NCBI GenBank assembly: GCA_039936115.1
Contig: JBDTIZ010000278.1
Coordinates: 1 to 19,522, forward strand
Reading direction: 5' to 3'
Source of the DNA: DATIJJ01 sp039936115
Lineage (GTDB): Bacteria > Pseudomonadota > Gammaproteobacteria > DSM-16500
Length of the DNA: 19,522 bases
How positions within the stretch are numbered: the stretch's first letter is position 1; each line of letters starts with the position of its first letter. The notes under the pieces were generated by a model that was given only the letters and a program-made list of their open reading frames with translations, had not been told where the DNA came from and searched no databases. Positions 1 to 6,726 of the stretch are shown piece after piece. A program made the translations under genes and the position numbers.

Positions 1-162
1 GGCTAAAGCTGCTCAGAGTTGCTTAGAGCCTCTTCCTACAAAGCGATTCTGGAGGGCCCACCTCCATCTTGGTTACAGCTGTTAAGCATTGTGGCTTTTG
101 CCACCGCGCATCTGCGGCGCACTTCTACGTGAAACTTAATTCAAGCGAATTTTGGTAGTTCA
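1..162. other. Non-coding left edge with two small hairpins
   Basis: I see no credible gene here. Two short perfect inverted repeats stand out. TGGAGG at 50-55 pairs with CCTCCA at 61-66 across a 5-nt loop. GTGGC at 91-95 pairs with GCCAC at 100-104 across a TTTT loop, and is followed at once by a GC-rich stretch (104-120). This could be the end of a structured element or of a transcript from outside the window, but nothing identifies it. Confidence 0.3.
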
Positions 163-221
163 GTCACATCCTGTATTCCTACACTTTAAATTTAAAATTA
201 AGCATCCTGTAAAACTACACT
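163..221 (-). repeat. Two inverted-orientation copies of the rep iteron
   Basis: On the minus strand, 167-184 reads GTGTAGGAATACAGGATG and 203-220 reads GTGTAGTTTTACAGGATG. Both fit the consensus GTGTAG-N5-CAGGATG of the five iterons at 2896-3005. Extended to the full unit, the first matches iteron 4 at 19 of 22 positions. The two are 36 bp apart rather than 22, and the gap holds a purely A/T run (about 185-200). They lie beyond the far end of the partition operon, about 2.7 kb from the main array and in the opposite orientation. They may be extra Rep-binding sites (an incompatibility or handcuffing locus) or a relic of a second origin. Confidence 0.8.
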
Positions 222-230
222 TTTGATGAA

Positions 231-277
231 AACTGACTGGATACCGCGGACAAGCCGCAGTACCGAGGCTTGTCCGC
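231..277. repeat. REP-like GC-rich hairpin (CTGGATACCGCGG family)
   Basis: GCGGACAAGCC at 246-256 is the exact inverse of GGCTTGTCCGC at 267-277, with a 10-nt loop. It is preceded by GACTGGATACC, the same lead-in found twice in the element at 7494-7652. It is therefore one member of a dispersed palindromic family with three lead-in copies in this window. It looks like a REP/MITE-type element in non-coding DNA, and no function can be read from the sequence. Confidence 0.7.
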
Positions 278-313
278 ATAAGCGCTAACCTAAGCATGCA
301 AAAGATGTTTCTT

Positions 314-407
314 ATGCTTTTGTAGGGGCGAACCTATGTGTTCGCCCTTGCTAAACTTCGAATTGGCTCCGCTGGGCGAACACATGGGTGCGCCCCTACA
401 AAAGCAT
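314..407. repeat. 94-bp palindromic repeat, copy 1 (GCTTTTGTAGGGGCGAACC family)
   Basis: Arms of about 34 nt (314-347 and 374-407) are near-perfect inverted copies. The outer ends read ATGCTTTTGTAGGGGCG and CGCCCCTACAAAAGCAT, around a 26-nt centre. A related copy lies at 4381-4475. Both sit in non-coding DNA just beyond gene 3' ends, as small non-autonomous palindromic repeats often do. If transcribed, it would form a very stable hairpin. A 100-codon reading frame through it (338-640) is an artefact of the palindrome. Confidence 0.8.
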
Positions 408-484
408 GGACAAGAGAGCGGCGAGGAAAGGATTTTTCGATTCGAAAATCAGGACTTCTTGTTATAAATCATAAAGTTACAAAG

Positions 485-506
485 AAATTTCCCCCGGGGG
501 AAATTT
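485..506. promoter_or_regulatory. Perfect 22-bp palindrome ending the par operon (terminator or parS candidate)
   Basis: AAATTTCCCCC at 485-495 is followed directly by its exact reverse complement at 496-506, with no spacer. The last two bases overlap the stop codon (505-507, minus strand) of the third gene of the partition operon. Read in operon direction it is a GC-rich stem followed by TTTCTTTG, so an intrinsic terminator is the plainest reading. Perfect palindromes next to parB genes are also typical ParB-binding centromeres. No second copy was seen in the window. Confidence 0.6.
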
Positions 507-861
507 ACTTTCTCAACATCAACCTAAAGGTCACGCAAGCTCGGATAAATGCGCTTTGCACCCCTTCAAATAATGGATATTTCACCCGAACGCTGGTTAA
601 AGCCTTTTTCACTGCCTCTATCGTGTCTTCATTCAAATAGAATGCTTCCACTTCAGATAAGTCCGCTTGATTGATATCAATACCATGTTCGACCAATTCT
701 ACATAGTTTTGCTGGGCGAGAAAAAGATCGATAGCCTCGCCTAGCCATCGACTTTTTCCATGTAAGCCGTAATTGGAATTGATAATTGACTGCTGCATTT
801 CCATTTTCAAACGTTCTGAAAAACGAACAGTAATTTTTTTGGTTTTCTTCTTAGATTTCAT
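505..861 (-). CDS. Small ribbon-helix-helix-like protein, third gene of the partition operon
   Basis: This is a 118-residue basic protein of unknown identity. After a lysine-rich start (residues 3-9), KITVRF (9-14) looks like the DNA-contacting beta strand of a MetJ/Arc/CopG-type fold. It is followed by two predicted helices (about 16-30 and 36-50). The remainder (about 65-118) is helical and unassigned. I chose the ATG at 861, preceded by a weak AGAGA. An in-frame ATG at 879 has no visible ribosome binding site. Either start overlaps the end of parB (11 or 29 bp), so translation is probably coupled. The position suggests an accessory segregation factor or operon repressor. The fold assignment is by eye and moderate; the gene itself is convincing. 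Confidence 0.7.
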   Translation of the reverse strand: MKSKKKTKKITVRFSERLKMEMQQSIINSNYGLHGKSRWLGEAIDLFLAQQNYVELVEHGIDINQADLSEVEAFYLNEDTIEAVKKALTSVRVKYPLFEGVQSAFIRACVTFRLMLRK

Positions 862-1855
862 CAGCAGTCTCTTTGACATTAAGAAGTTCTTTTTCGACTG
901 TTTTCAAAAGATCTTTGAATGCCTTATTGACAGCTTTTACCGAGCTCCAATCTACATTGCCAAATTTTGTTTGGTATTTACTTAATTTGCTGTCGCGGAG
1001 AATGGTATGAGCTAGATATTTAGCAGTATGTAGATTGCTCACTTTGCCTAAACTGATATGGCTCTTGTCTGCTGATTTTTTGTCTTTCAGTTTCTTAAAC
1101 TTATTGACTGTCGTCTCACCCTCTACGCTATTTTGAATATCATCTAACACTTGTTTGCGCGCTTGTTTGTTTTTGACAGACGCAATTTCTTGAATAAGTT
1201 TTAAGTTATTCAGCTTGCCTGACTTCACGAGTGCAATCACATCAGAACCCGCATTCAATAAACACAAATACCGATATGACTGCGTATCCGATACGCCTAA
1301 TAATTCTTTAAGTGCTTCAGCATTCAATTCATTTGAATTGGTTTTGGTATAAGCTGCTGCCATTGTGACGAGATTGTTATATTTTTCCCATAACGAGAGG
1401 TCTTGTCGGTTAATGTTTTCGACCCACTGAATATAACGTAACTTCAGTTCATCCAATTTTTGATTAATGCGTGCTGGAACATATTTCTGGCCAGCAAGGA
1501 TCGCTGCAAGGTACCGTCTCTCACCTGAAATAATTTTATATTTGCTATCTTCTTTATAAACTTCAATCGCATTCCTAATTCCGACTTTTTTGATGGAGGC
1601 TGCTAGATCGTTTAATGCCTCTAATTCCCGGATTTTTTTTTCATAATTCATATCCAGTTTGTTCACCCCATTAAAAAGCTCGTCGCGCGTAATCGATAAC
1701 TTTCTAGGGTTTTCAGGATCGGGTTCAATAATATCAATCGACATCATGTCATAATGTAGCTGACCATGATTAGTTGTAGCGGATTGGATAGACGTACGTA
1801 ACCCTGTTGCAAGACCTGTTGGAATAGAAAAACTTTTCTTAGTCGACATAGACAT
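851..1855 (-). CDS. parB: ParB/RepB/Spo0J-family plasmid partition protein
   Basis: ParB proteins bind a centromere (parS), spread along DNA and are moved by the ParA ATPase to segregate plasmids. This 334-residue protein has an N-terminal ParB/Srx-type nucleotide-binding domain (about 35-155) with the signature GERRYLAA (111-118) and ENINRQDLS (146-154). A helix-turn-helix region follows at about 178-200 (ELLGVSDTQSYRYL). The C-terminal third is lysine-rich and probably dimerises. The start overlaps the 3' end of parA by 17 bp and is preceded by AAGG about 4 nt upstream, which fits translational coupling. It is clearly a family member; its exact parS is not known. Confidence 0.93.
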   Translation of the reverse strand: MSMSTKKSFSIPTGLATGLRTSIQSATTNHGQLHYDMMSIDIIEPDPENPRKLSITRDELFNGVNKLDMNYEKKIRELEALNDLAASIKKVGIRNAIEVYKEDSKYKIISGERRYLAAILAGQKYVPARINQKLDELKLRYIQWVENINRQDLSLWEKYNNLVTMAAAYTKTNSNELNAEALKELLGVSDTQSYRYLCLLNAGSDVIALVKSGKLNNLKLIQEIASVKNKQARKQVLDDIQNSVEGETTVNKFKKLKDKKSADKSHISLGKVSNLHTAKYLAHTILRDSKLSKYQTKFGNVDWSSVKAVNKAFKDLLKTVEKELLNVKETADEI

Positions 1856-2714
1856 TCATCCTTTCTTCGATTTCTTCACACGTCGTTAATATTTCTTGCT
1901 TGGCCGCATTCGCATCGGGATACATGAAAATAGATCTTGGTACCGCACCGTCCGCATCCACTTCTGCATAGATCAAGCGTCTTGCAATCACGGAATCTAA
2001 TACGAACTCAGGAATCTCATGTTTTAAACTGCTTAAATGATCCTTATGGATGATGGCACGGCTCATAAATGAATTAGGCAGAATACCGATAAGATTAAGT
2101 GGATTATCGCTAGAGCGCCGCAGTTTTTCAGTTTTCCAGAGATGGATCATGCCATAAATACCTTCGATGACTTGAGGTTCCATGATCGATGGGATGATGA
2201 TGTCGGTTGAAGCACGCAATGCACTAATCGTGACTGGGCCTTTTGAAGGTGGTGTATCGATAATGACTTTATCATAGCTGGCTTTGACTTCTTCTAATGA
2301 TAAGAATTTAGCTAATTGGTCATATACCTTATGGACAACTTCTTCGCGAGTAACAGCTTCCGCCAGTAATAACCTTGAACTATGTGAGGCACATACTTCA
2401 AGATTTTGAATATAGGTTTGGTAAGGATAAACAGGTTCGCCAAAAAAAATACTCGCTATGCTGCTACGACCATCCCAATTGGCATGGTCTGGATCGTTTT
2501 TATCGTAGCTTGGGTGGATAGGGGGGATTTTGCCTTCTTCTTGATAGGAATCCACTTCCATTTTCAAATAGCGATTACTAAAATTCGCTTGTGGATCAAG
2601 ATCAAGTGCTAGTACACGTTCCTTTTTAACAATTGAGAAATATTCCGCGAGTATTCTGCTAACAGTGGTTTTTCCGACCCCACCTTTGTTGTTAACAATT
2701 GATATTATTCTCAT
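1839..2714 (-). CDS. parA: ParA-family partition ATPase
   Basis: This 291-residue deviant-Walker ATPase would form dynamic patterns on the nucleoid and position ParB-bound plasmid. It starts almost directly at the P-loop, KGGVGKTT (10-17). The Walker A' motif is LDLDPQAN (37-44) and the Walker B region is KVIIDTPPS (149-157). There is no N-terminal helix-turn-helix, so unlike P1/F-type ParA it is unlikely to repress its own promoter directly; ParB or the small third protein may do so. A strong GGAGG lies 7 nt before the ATG. It is the first gene of parA-parB-(RHH) and diverges from rep. The family call is certain. Confidence 0.95.
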   Translation of the reverse strand: MRIISIVNNKGGVGKTTVSRILAEYFSIVKKERVLALDLDPQANFSNRYLKMEVDSYQEEGKIPPIHPSYDKNDPDHANWDGRSSIASIFFGEPVYPYQTYIQNLEVCASHSSRLLLAEAVTREEVVHKVYDQLAKFLSLEEVKASYDKVIIDTPPSKGPVTISALRASTDIIIPSIMEPQVIEGIYGMIHLWKTEKLRRSSDNPLNLIGILPNSFMSRAIIHKDHLSSLKHEIPEFVLDSVIARRLIYAEVDADGAVPRSIFMYPDANAAKQEILTTCEEIEERMNVYVD

Positions 2715-2739
2715 TGCAATCCTCCATTTAATCGCCTAC

Positions 2740-2768
2740 ATTATACTAAGTATTACAGTAGTCAACAA
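2740..2768 (-). promoter_or_regulatory. Sigma70-type promoter of the par operon
   Basis: On the minus strand, TTGTTG (-35, at 2763-2768) is followed after exactly 17 bp by TATAAT (-10, at 2740-2745), 26 bp before the parA ATG. The spacer contains an imperfect inverted repeat (TACT-N9-AGTA, 2744-2760) that could be an operator for an autoregulator. The motif match is clear; the operator is a guess. Confidence 0.7.
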
Positions 2769-2807
2769 GAGATTCATTTTGCGTTTATATTGCTCGCAGA
2801 AAAAAAT

Positions 2808-2818
2808 ACGCACTGCGT
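2808..2818. promoter_or_regulatory. 11-bp perfect palindrome in the par-rep intergenic region
   Basis: ACGCA-C-TGCGT is perfectly symmetric. It sits between the parA promoter and the AT-rich stretch (about 2820-2855) next to the iterons. It could be a binding site for ParB, the small RHH protein or a host factor at the origin. It is short enough that chance is possible. Confidence 0.3.
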
Positions 2819-2895
2819 GTGTTTATTTAGTTTAACTTAATTTAAGAAGTTTAGATCGCCTAACACCATGAATATTAACAAGAATTAGCGCTATA

Positions 2896-3005
2896 GGTGT
2901 AGATATCCAGGATGATAGGTGGTGTTTTACAGGATGTTTGGTGTAGTGTTACAGGAAGATAAGTGTAGGAACACAGGATGGAAGGTGTAGCTTAACAGGA
3001 TTGCA
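2896..3005 (+). repeat. Five tandem 22-bp iterons: plasmid origin of replication
   Basis: The units start at 2896, 2918, 2940, 2962 and 2984, an exact 22-bp period with no gaps. The consensus is RGTGTAG-N4-ACAGGATG-N3. Spacing of two helical turns puts all sites on one DNA face, the standard design for Rep_3 initiators. An AT-rich stretch (about 2820-2855) on the parA side could be the melting region. The fifth iteron contains AGGA (2997-3000), the only good ribosome binding site for rep, so Rep bound here would also affect its own expression. I saw no convincing DnaA box. Confidence 0.9.
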
Positions 3006-3008
3006 AAA

Positions 3009-4358
3009 ATGGAATCTAAAAAAAATAGCAAAATCACAGATGGAACTAAAAAAAGCGGCGCTGACCCCGTGCTAAAAAAGCATGTGGGCCTGATTCATTG
3101 CGAAAACAAATTGACTTTTTTGCAACGAAAAATCTGTAATATCTTTTTATTTAACGCATTGGATGGCATCGAAAAACAAGATATTCATCAAATACCGTTG
3201 AAACAACTGTGTAGTTTGATTGGCTATCGTAGTAACGATATTGACTTAATCAAGAAAGCGATCAAAAGTTTAATTTCAACTGTGATGGAATGGAACTTGT
3301 TAGATGATAGTAAATTTATCAATGAGGCGAATTTTGCACCGGATACAATTTCATGGAATGCGAGCTCCCTATTAGCGGGTGCATCCATAGAACGTGGTCT
3401 TGTGCGTTATTCTTATAGCCCTCAGATTAAAACAGTTCTTTCATCATTAGAAATCTATGGACGTATAAACTTATTCGTCCAATCTAAATTTAATTCAGCC
3501 TACAGCCTGGTTTTATATGAAAACTGCGTACGCTTTAAAAACATAGGCAGAACGTCATGGTTCAAGCTCGATTTATTTCGTTCATTGATGGGATTAACGA
3601 ATGGCCAATATGAATTATTTAAAGAGTTAAAACGCAATGTGATTACCGTTGCTGTGAGTGAGATTAATCAGAAATCTGATATTTATATTGAAGCGGAATA
3701 TCAAAAAATTGGCAGGACAATTTCCGCGATCAAATTTACAATTGCTGAAAATGAAACCTACCAACCGAGTTTTAAAAGAGCGACAAAACCCGTCGAAAAA
3801 ACCAATATTGAGCATCAGAACAATTCATCTTTCATTGAAATTTTAACCGGCGATTTCAGCATTACTAAGAGACAGGCAGAAGAATTAATTTATAAATATG
3901 ATGAAGACTATCTTGCAGAAAAAATTAACTTAGTGCGAAAAACTAAAAAAGTTGAAAACCCCGGCGCTTACTTAATATCGGCGTTGAAAAATGATTATAA
4001 AGAAACAAGCAAGACCGTGAATAGTACGCAATCCGTTGGCGGAAATCGGAATACGTATTTGCGTGAAACAGAAGATGCTTCGCAAGTGCGCTCGTTGAAA
4101 AAGAAATATGTTGAATATAAATTTAAAGTCTATCTAAAGTTTCTTGCTGAAAAAGCATTGTTAGAAAAAACCCAAGACGAATTTATCGTGGTTATGAAAC
4201 AAAAAAATCCGGTAATGGCGTCTATTTATCAAAAGAAGGATCTGAAATCGCATCCTGCAATGGTTGAATTTATTGAATATGTTGATGGTTGTTATCCGGA
4301 AAATAGGATAGCGGTGTTGGAATTTGATGAATATTTGACGGAAGAGGAAACAGTGTAG
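3009..4358 (+). CDS. Rep_3-family plasmid replication initiator
   Basis: This 449-residue protein is the presumed initiator that binds the adjacent iterons and opens the origin. The first winged-helix domain (about 25-130) has the family-typical start LIHCENKLTFLQRKICNIF (28-46), then PLKQLCSLIGY and YSYSPQIKTVL. The second (about 145-245) contains FVQSKFNSAYSLVLYENC and a K/R-rich DNA-contact region. Family members are usually about 250-350 residues. The excess is a C-terminal extension, which includes a helical module at about 285-325 (ITKRQAEELI ... NPGAYLISALKNDY) and a charged tail. The ATG at 3009 follows AGGA in iteron 5 by 8 nt. It is divergent from parA and would respond to copy number through the iterons. 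Confidence 0.92.
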   Translation: MESKKNSKITDGTKKSGADPVLKKHVGLIHCENKLTFLQRKICNIFLFNALDGIEKQDIHQIPLKQLCSLIGYRSNDIDLIKKAIKSLISTVMEWNLLDDSKFINEANFAPDTISWNASSLLAGASIERGLVRYSYSPQIKTVLSSLEIYGRINLFVQSKFNSAYSLVLYENCVRFKNIGRTSWFKLDLFRSLMGLTNGQYELFKELKRNVITVAVSEINQKSDIYIEAEYQKIGRTISAIKFTIAENETYQPSFKRATKPVEKTNIEHQNNSSFIEILTGDFSITKRQAEELIYKYDEDYLAEKINLVRKTKKVENPGAYLISALKNDYKETSKTVNSTQSVGGNRNTYLRETEDASQVRSLKKKYVEYKFKVYLKFLAEKALLEKTQDEFIVVMKQKNPVMASIYQKKDLKSHPAMVEFIEYVDGCYPENRIAVLEFDEYLTEEETV

Positions 4359-4380
4359 ACTGGATCGCCGATCCTTCCTC

Positions 4381-4475
4381 TGCTTTTGTAGTGGCGAACC
4401 TATGTATTCGCCCTCTCTATCGAAGAAATAATGTTACATATTCAGGCCACACATAGGTTCGCCCCTACAAAAGCA
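4381..4475. repeat. 95-bp palindromic repeat, copy 2 (possible bidirectional terminator)
   Basis: Arms 4381-4405 and 4451-4475 are inverted copies with a single mismatch (GTAGTGGCG against GTAGGGGCG). They share the ends TGCTTTTGTAG and CTACAAAAGCA with the repeat at 314-407, but the centre is unrelated. It fills the gap between the convergent rep gene and the acetyltransferase gene, so it could terminate both transcripts as a hairpin. Confidence 0.8.
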
Positions 4476-4485
4476 AGAGGTGGAT

Positions 4486-5331
4486 TTAACCCATCTCAAA
4501 CGAAGTAATCGAAAAAATTTTATCAATCGCTATAGCTGGAAATTCTTTTGTGTACATTCGCGCAGTTTCAAACACGGGTTGCATTCCAAATTCATGAACA
4601 AGCGAAACAGCCTCCAGATTTTTTTCAGGAATATCTAAATAAATATTCTGATCTTTCGCCTCGACTGAATTACAAAGTGCTTGAAACAATACACTGGCAA
4701 TTTGACGATTATCAGCAAACAAAGGTCCAATTTTAAAACCTTGCTGACAGGCGCGTATCACACCATACCCCTTAATGACTTTGTCAAAATAAACTAGAGA
4801 AGTCGCATTATTCATTACTAACCATGAAGCTAAAAAAGCATCGCGTTTGCAAGGAAAACAAAATCTATCATAAAGTGCGATTTCATCGAATGGCAAAGTT
4901 GCCGCAAGCTTAATCGTGCTGGGTAAATCGATTCTGACAGAATGAGACGGTAATAAGTAGCGTAGGTTCTTATGCGCCAATTTAAATCCAGATTTTTGAT
5001 AATTAGATTGTTGTGCCGTCACACCATCTAAGCCAATATTACATTGACCCGCGTACTTCATAGCATGTTGCCAAATCTGATAGCCATATCCCTTGCCACG
5101 ATACGCTGGTTTTACCAGATATAATCCTAAAAAACCAAACTCAGTATTATATTTTACAAGTGAAATGCAAGCGATCGGTTCATCACCAAGATACCCAATA
5201 AAGAATCCCTTGAGGTCAATTAATTGAAACGCAATCGCATCATTTAACCCTGGATTCCATTGCTCGACTGCCGCCCATTCAAGCATTAATTTAATTTCAT
5301 TAAAACTCGCAAGTCTAATTTGATAATGCAT
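4486..5331 (-). CDS. GNAT-family N-acetyltransferase with a second C-terminal acetyltransferase-like domain
   Basis: The 281-residue protein probably transfers an acetyl group from acetyl-CoA to an amine; the substrate is unknown. The N-terminal GNAT domain (about 5-125) shows beta strand 4 (FGFLGLYLVKPAYRG) and the acetyl-CoA pyrophosphate loop RGKGYG (78-83). The second half (about 145-270) has the layout of the C-terminal domain found in YitH/Acetyltransf_18-type two-domain acetyltransferases. I chose the ATG at 5331, preceded by TTGGA; the frame can be extended only to a TTG three codons upstream. It lies 39 bp after the stop of the upstream gene on the same strand with no obvious promoter between, so the two are probably co-transcribed. 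Confidence 0.85.
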   Translation of the reverse strand: MHYQIRLASFNEIKLMLEWAAVEQWNPGLNDAIAFQLIDLKGFFIGYLGDEPIACISLVKYNTEFGFLGLYLVKPAYRGKGYGYQIWQHAMKYAGQCNIGLDGVTAQQSNYQKSGFKLAHKNLRYLLPSHSVRIDLPSTIKLAATLPFDEIALYDRFCFPCKRDAFLASWLVMNNATSLVYFDKVIKGYGVIRACQQGFKIGPLFADNRQIASVLFQALCNSVEAKDQNIYLDIPEKNLEAVSLVHEFGMQPVFETARMYTKEFPAIAIDKIFSITSFEMG

Positions 5332-5370
5332 AATGTCCAACGCGTAATAAGTAGTAGTAGCAACACGCTA

Positions 5371-6540
5371 TTAAGATAAAACCATCTGCTTAGTAGCAGA
5401 TGAAGGCTTTTTAATAACATCAGACTCTTCACTTTGATCAGCGGGAGGTGCCGATGGTTGAAAAAGTGTTAGCGATGGTTGTTTGTTAATTTGAGGATAG
5501 ACAAGAAAGGGAGGAAGAGGTGGTTGAACGGATTCACTGGGTGATGGTGTATCCGTACCAACATAAGTACTTTTTGCAGCATCAGGTGCTGGATCTTGAA
5601 CGACATCACTATAGGCGGGTGGTTCATCTAAAACCTCAGTGTCTTCGATAGGCTGATGATAAAAAGGCTTGTGATGAAGATTCTTAAGTGTTGCAAATAG
5701 ATTTTCAATATTTTGCTTCAACGTGGTTTGTTGAAGTAATCGTGCGGCAGCCGAAGTAGCCAATGATTTTTGCGCGAGTAAATGACTCTTTGCAGTAAGA
5801 TTTAAATCGACTAATTCTACCAAACGGCGTTCAAATGCAAACAACTTAGGTATATTTTGCGAATTATGCGTCGCATAAATTTTATGACAATTATCAGCAG
5901 TGGCTATGCCCTCAAGTTTGCAGAGTAGTGAAATTGATTTCGTCATTAATGCTGCACATTGAATATCAGCAAATATACTTTCCCAATGCAAATCAGATTC
6001 CCAGTATTTTTCATTAGTAAAATCATTTACATTTTTAGACTTTGCAGGTGCTGCAGCGTTACAATCTTTTAGCATTAGATCGATTGCGAATTGTAATTCT
6101 CTCGTGTGCAGTGGTTGCTTAAACAAGCATAGAATATGATTGGAAGTAGCACGGTTAAATTTTTCCAGTCCAGAAATAAGTTTGAAAATATCCCATTCGA
6201 CAAGTTCAATAATTTTCGACTTAATGAGAGCAATGCTAGCGCATAGGCTAGCGTCATCTGACTTAACCTTGCTAATTTCCTTTAAAAAATCACAAAGATT
6301 TTCTAGTGTTGTGTGTTTGTTAAGTAGCAATTTACGCATTAAAGCAATAATAGGTGTCTCAGACATTACATAATAAGCGATTCTACCAATAAACGTCTGC
6401 TTACTGTCGTATAGATTTATAGATTGTGTAAGTGCAGCTATGAAAATAGAGTGAGCATTGTGGCGTAATTGAATCGATCCATCCATATCGGTTTCAGCTT
6501 TTGAATCGGACGATTCAAACATTTCCTGTCTGAAAAACAT
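5371..6540 (-). CDS. Uncharacterised protein with a proline-rich tail carrying PPAY and PSAP motifs
   Basis: I do not recognise this 389-residue protein. Residues 20-290 look largely alpha-helical, with no signal peptide or membrane segment. The last 95 residues are a disordered Pro/Ser-rich tail. It contains PPAY (307-310), a PPLPP run (340-344) and PSAP (362-365). These match, at motif level, the WW-domain (PPxY), SH3 and Tsg101-binding (P[ST]AP) motifs of eukaryotic and viral proteins. The end (EESD, then basic and Ser residues, V at -3) would suit a Dot/Icm-type C-terminal signal. The start follows AGGGAG at good spacing. It is upstream of, and probably in operon with, the GNAT gene. A host-acting effector is an inference. 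Confidence 0.8.
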   Translation of the reverse strand: MFFRQEMFESSDSKAETDMDGSIQLRHNAHSIFIAALTQSINLYDSKQTFIGRIAYYVMSETPIIALMRKLLLNKHTTLENLCDFLKEISKVKSDDASLCASIALIKSKIIELVEWDIFKLISGLEKFNRATSNHILCLFKQPLHTRELQFAIDLMLKDCNAAAPAKSKNVNDFTNEKYWESDLHWESIFADIQCAALMTKSISLLCKLEGIATADNCHKIYATHNSQNIPKLFAFERRLVELVDLNLTAKSHLLAQKSLATSAAARLLQQTTLKQNIENLFATLKNLHHKPFYHQPIEDTEVLDEPPAYSDVVQDPAPDAAKSTYVGTDTPSPSESVQPPLPPFLVYPQINKQPSLTLFQPSAPPADQSEESDVIKKPSSATKQMVLS

Positions 6541-6562
6541 ATGCGTATTCTCCCTTCTTAGA

Positions 6563-6581
6563 GTTATTTGCTAAAAATAAC
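6563..6581. promoter_or_regulatory. 7-bp inverted repeat in the 5' leader of the proline-rich-tail gene
   Basis: GTTATTT (6563-6569) and AAATAAC (6575-6581) form an inverted repeat with a 5-nt centre, about 22 bp upstream of the start codon at 6540. It lies in the 186-bp divergent intergenic region shared with the dioxygenase gene. It could be an operator or a leader hairpin. It is AT-rich and may be chance. Confidence 0.25.
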
Positions 6582-6726
6582 TATAACCTATCCGCATTAG
6601 ATTTAAATAGTAAAATATCAAAAGCGGGTTTTAATCGACTTTAATGCTGAAAATATTTTATAATAGTTAAGTGATATTCATTAATGCAGTACATCCTAAT
6701 TTTTACAATAGAAAAGGTGTGTGGAA

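Noticed and set aside
338..640. 100-codon frame on the plus strand
   Set aside because: It begins inside the palindromic repeat at 314-407 and runs antisense into the small RHH-like gene. No ribosome binding site and no protein-like composition.
2815..2825. Possible DnaA box (inverse of TTATNCACA) next to the iterons
   Set aside because: TGTGTTTAT matches too few positions to call in an AT-rich region.
6660..6690. Paired TTAA motifs resembling a PmrA box upstream of the dioxygenase
   Set aside because: The two TTAA cores are 14 bp apart, not the 11 bp of the Legionella/Coxiella PmrA site.
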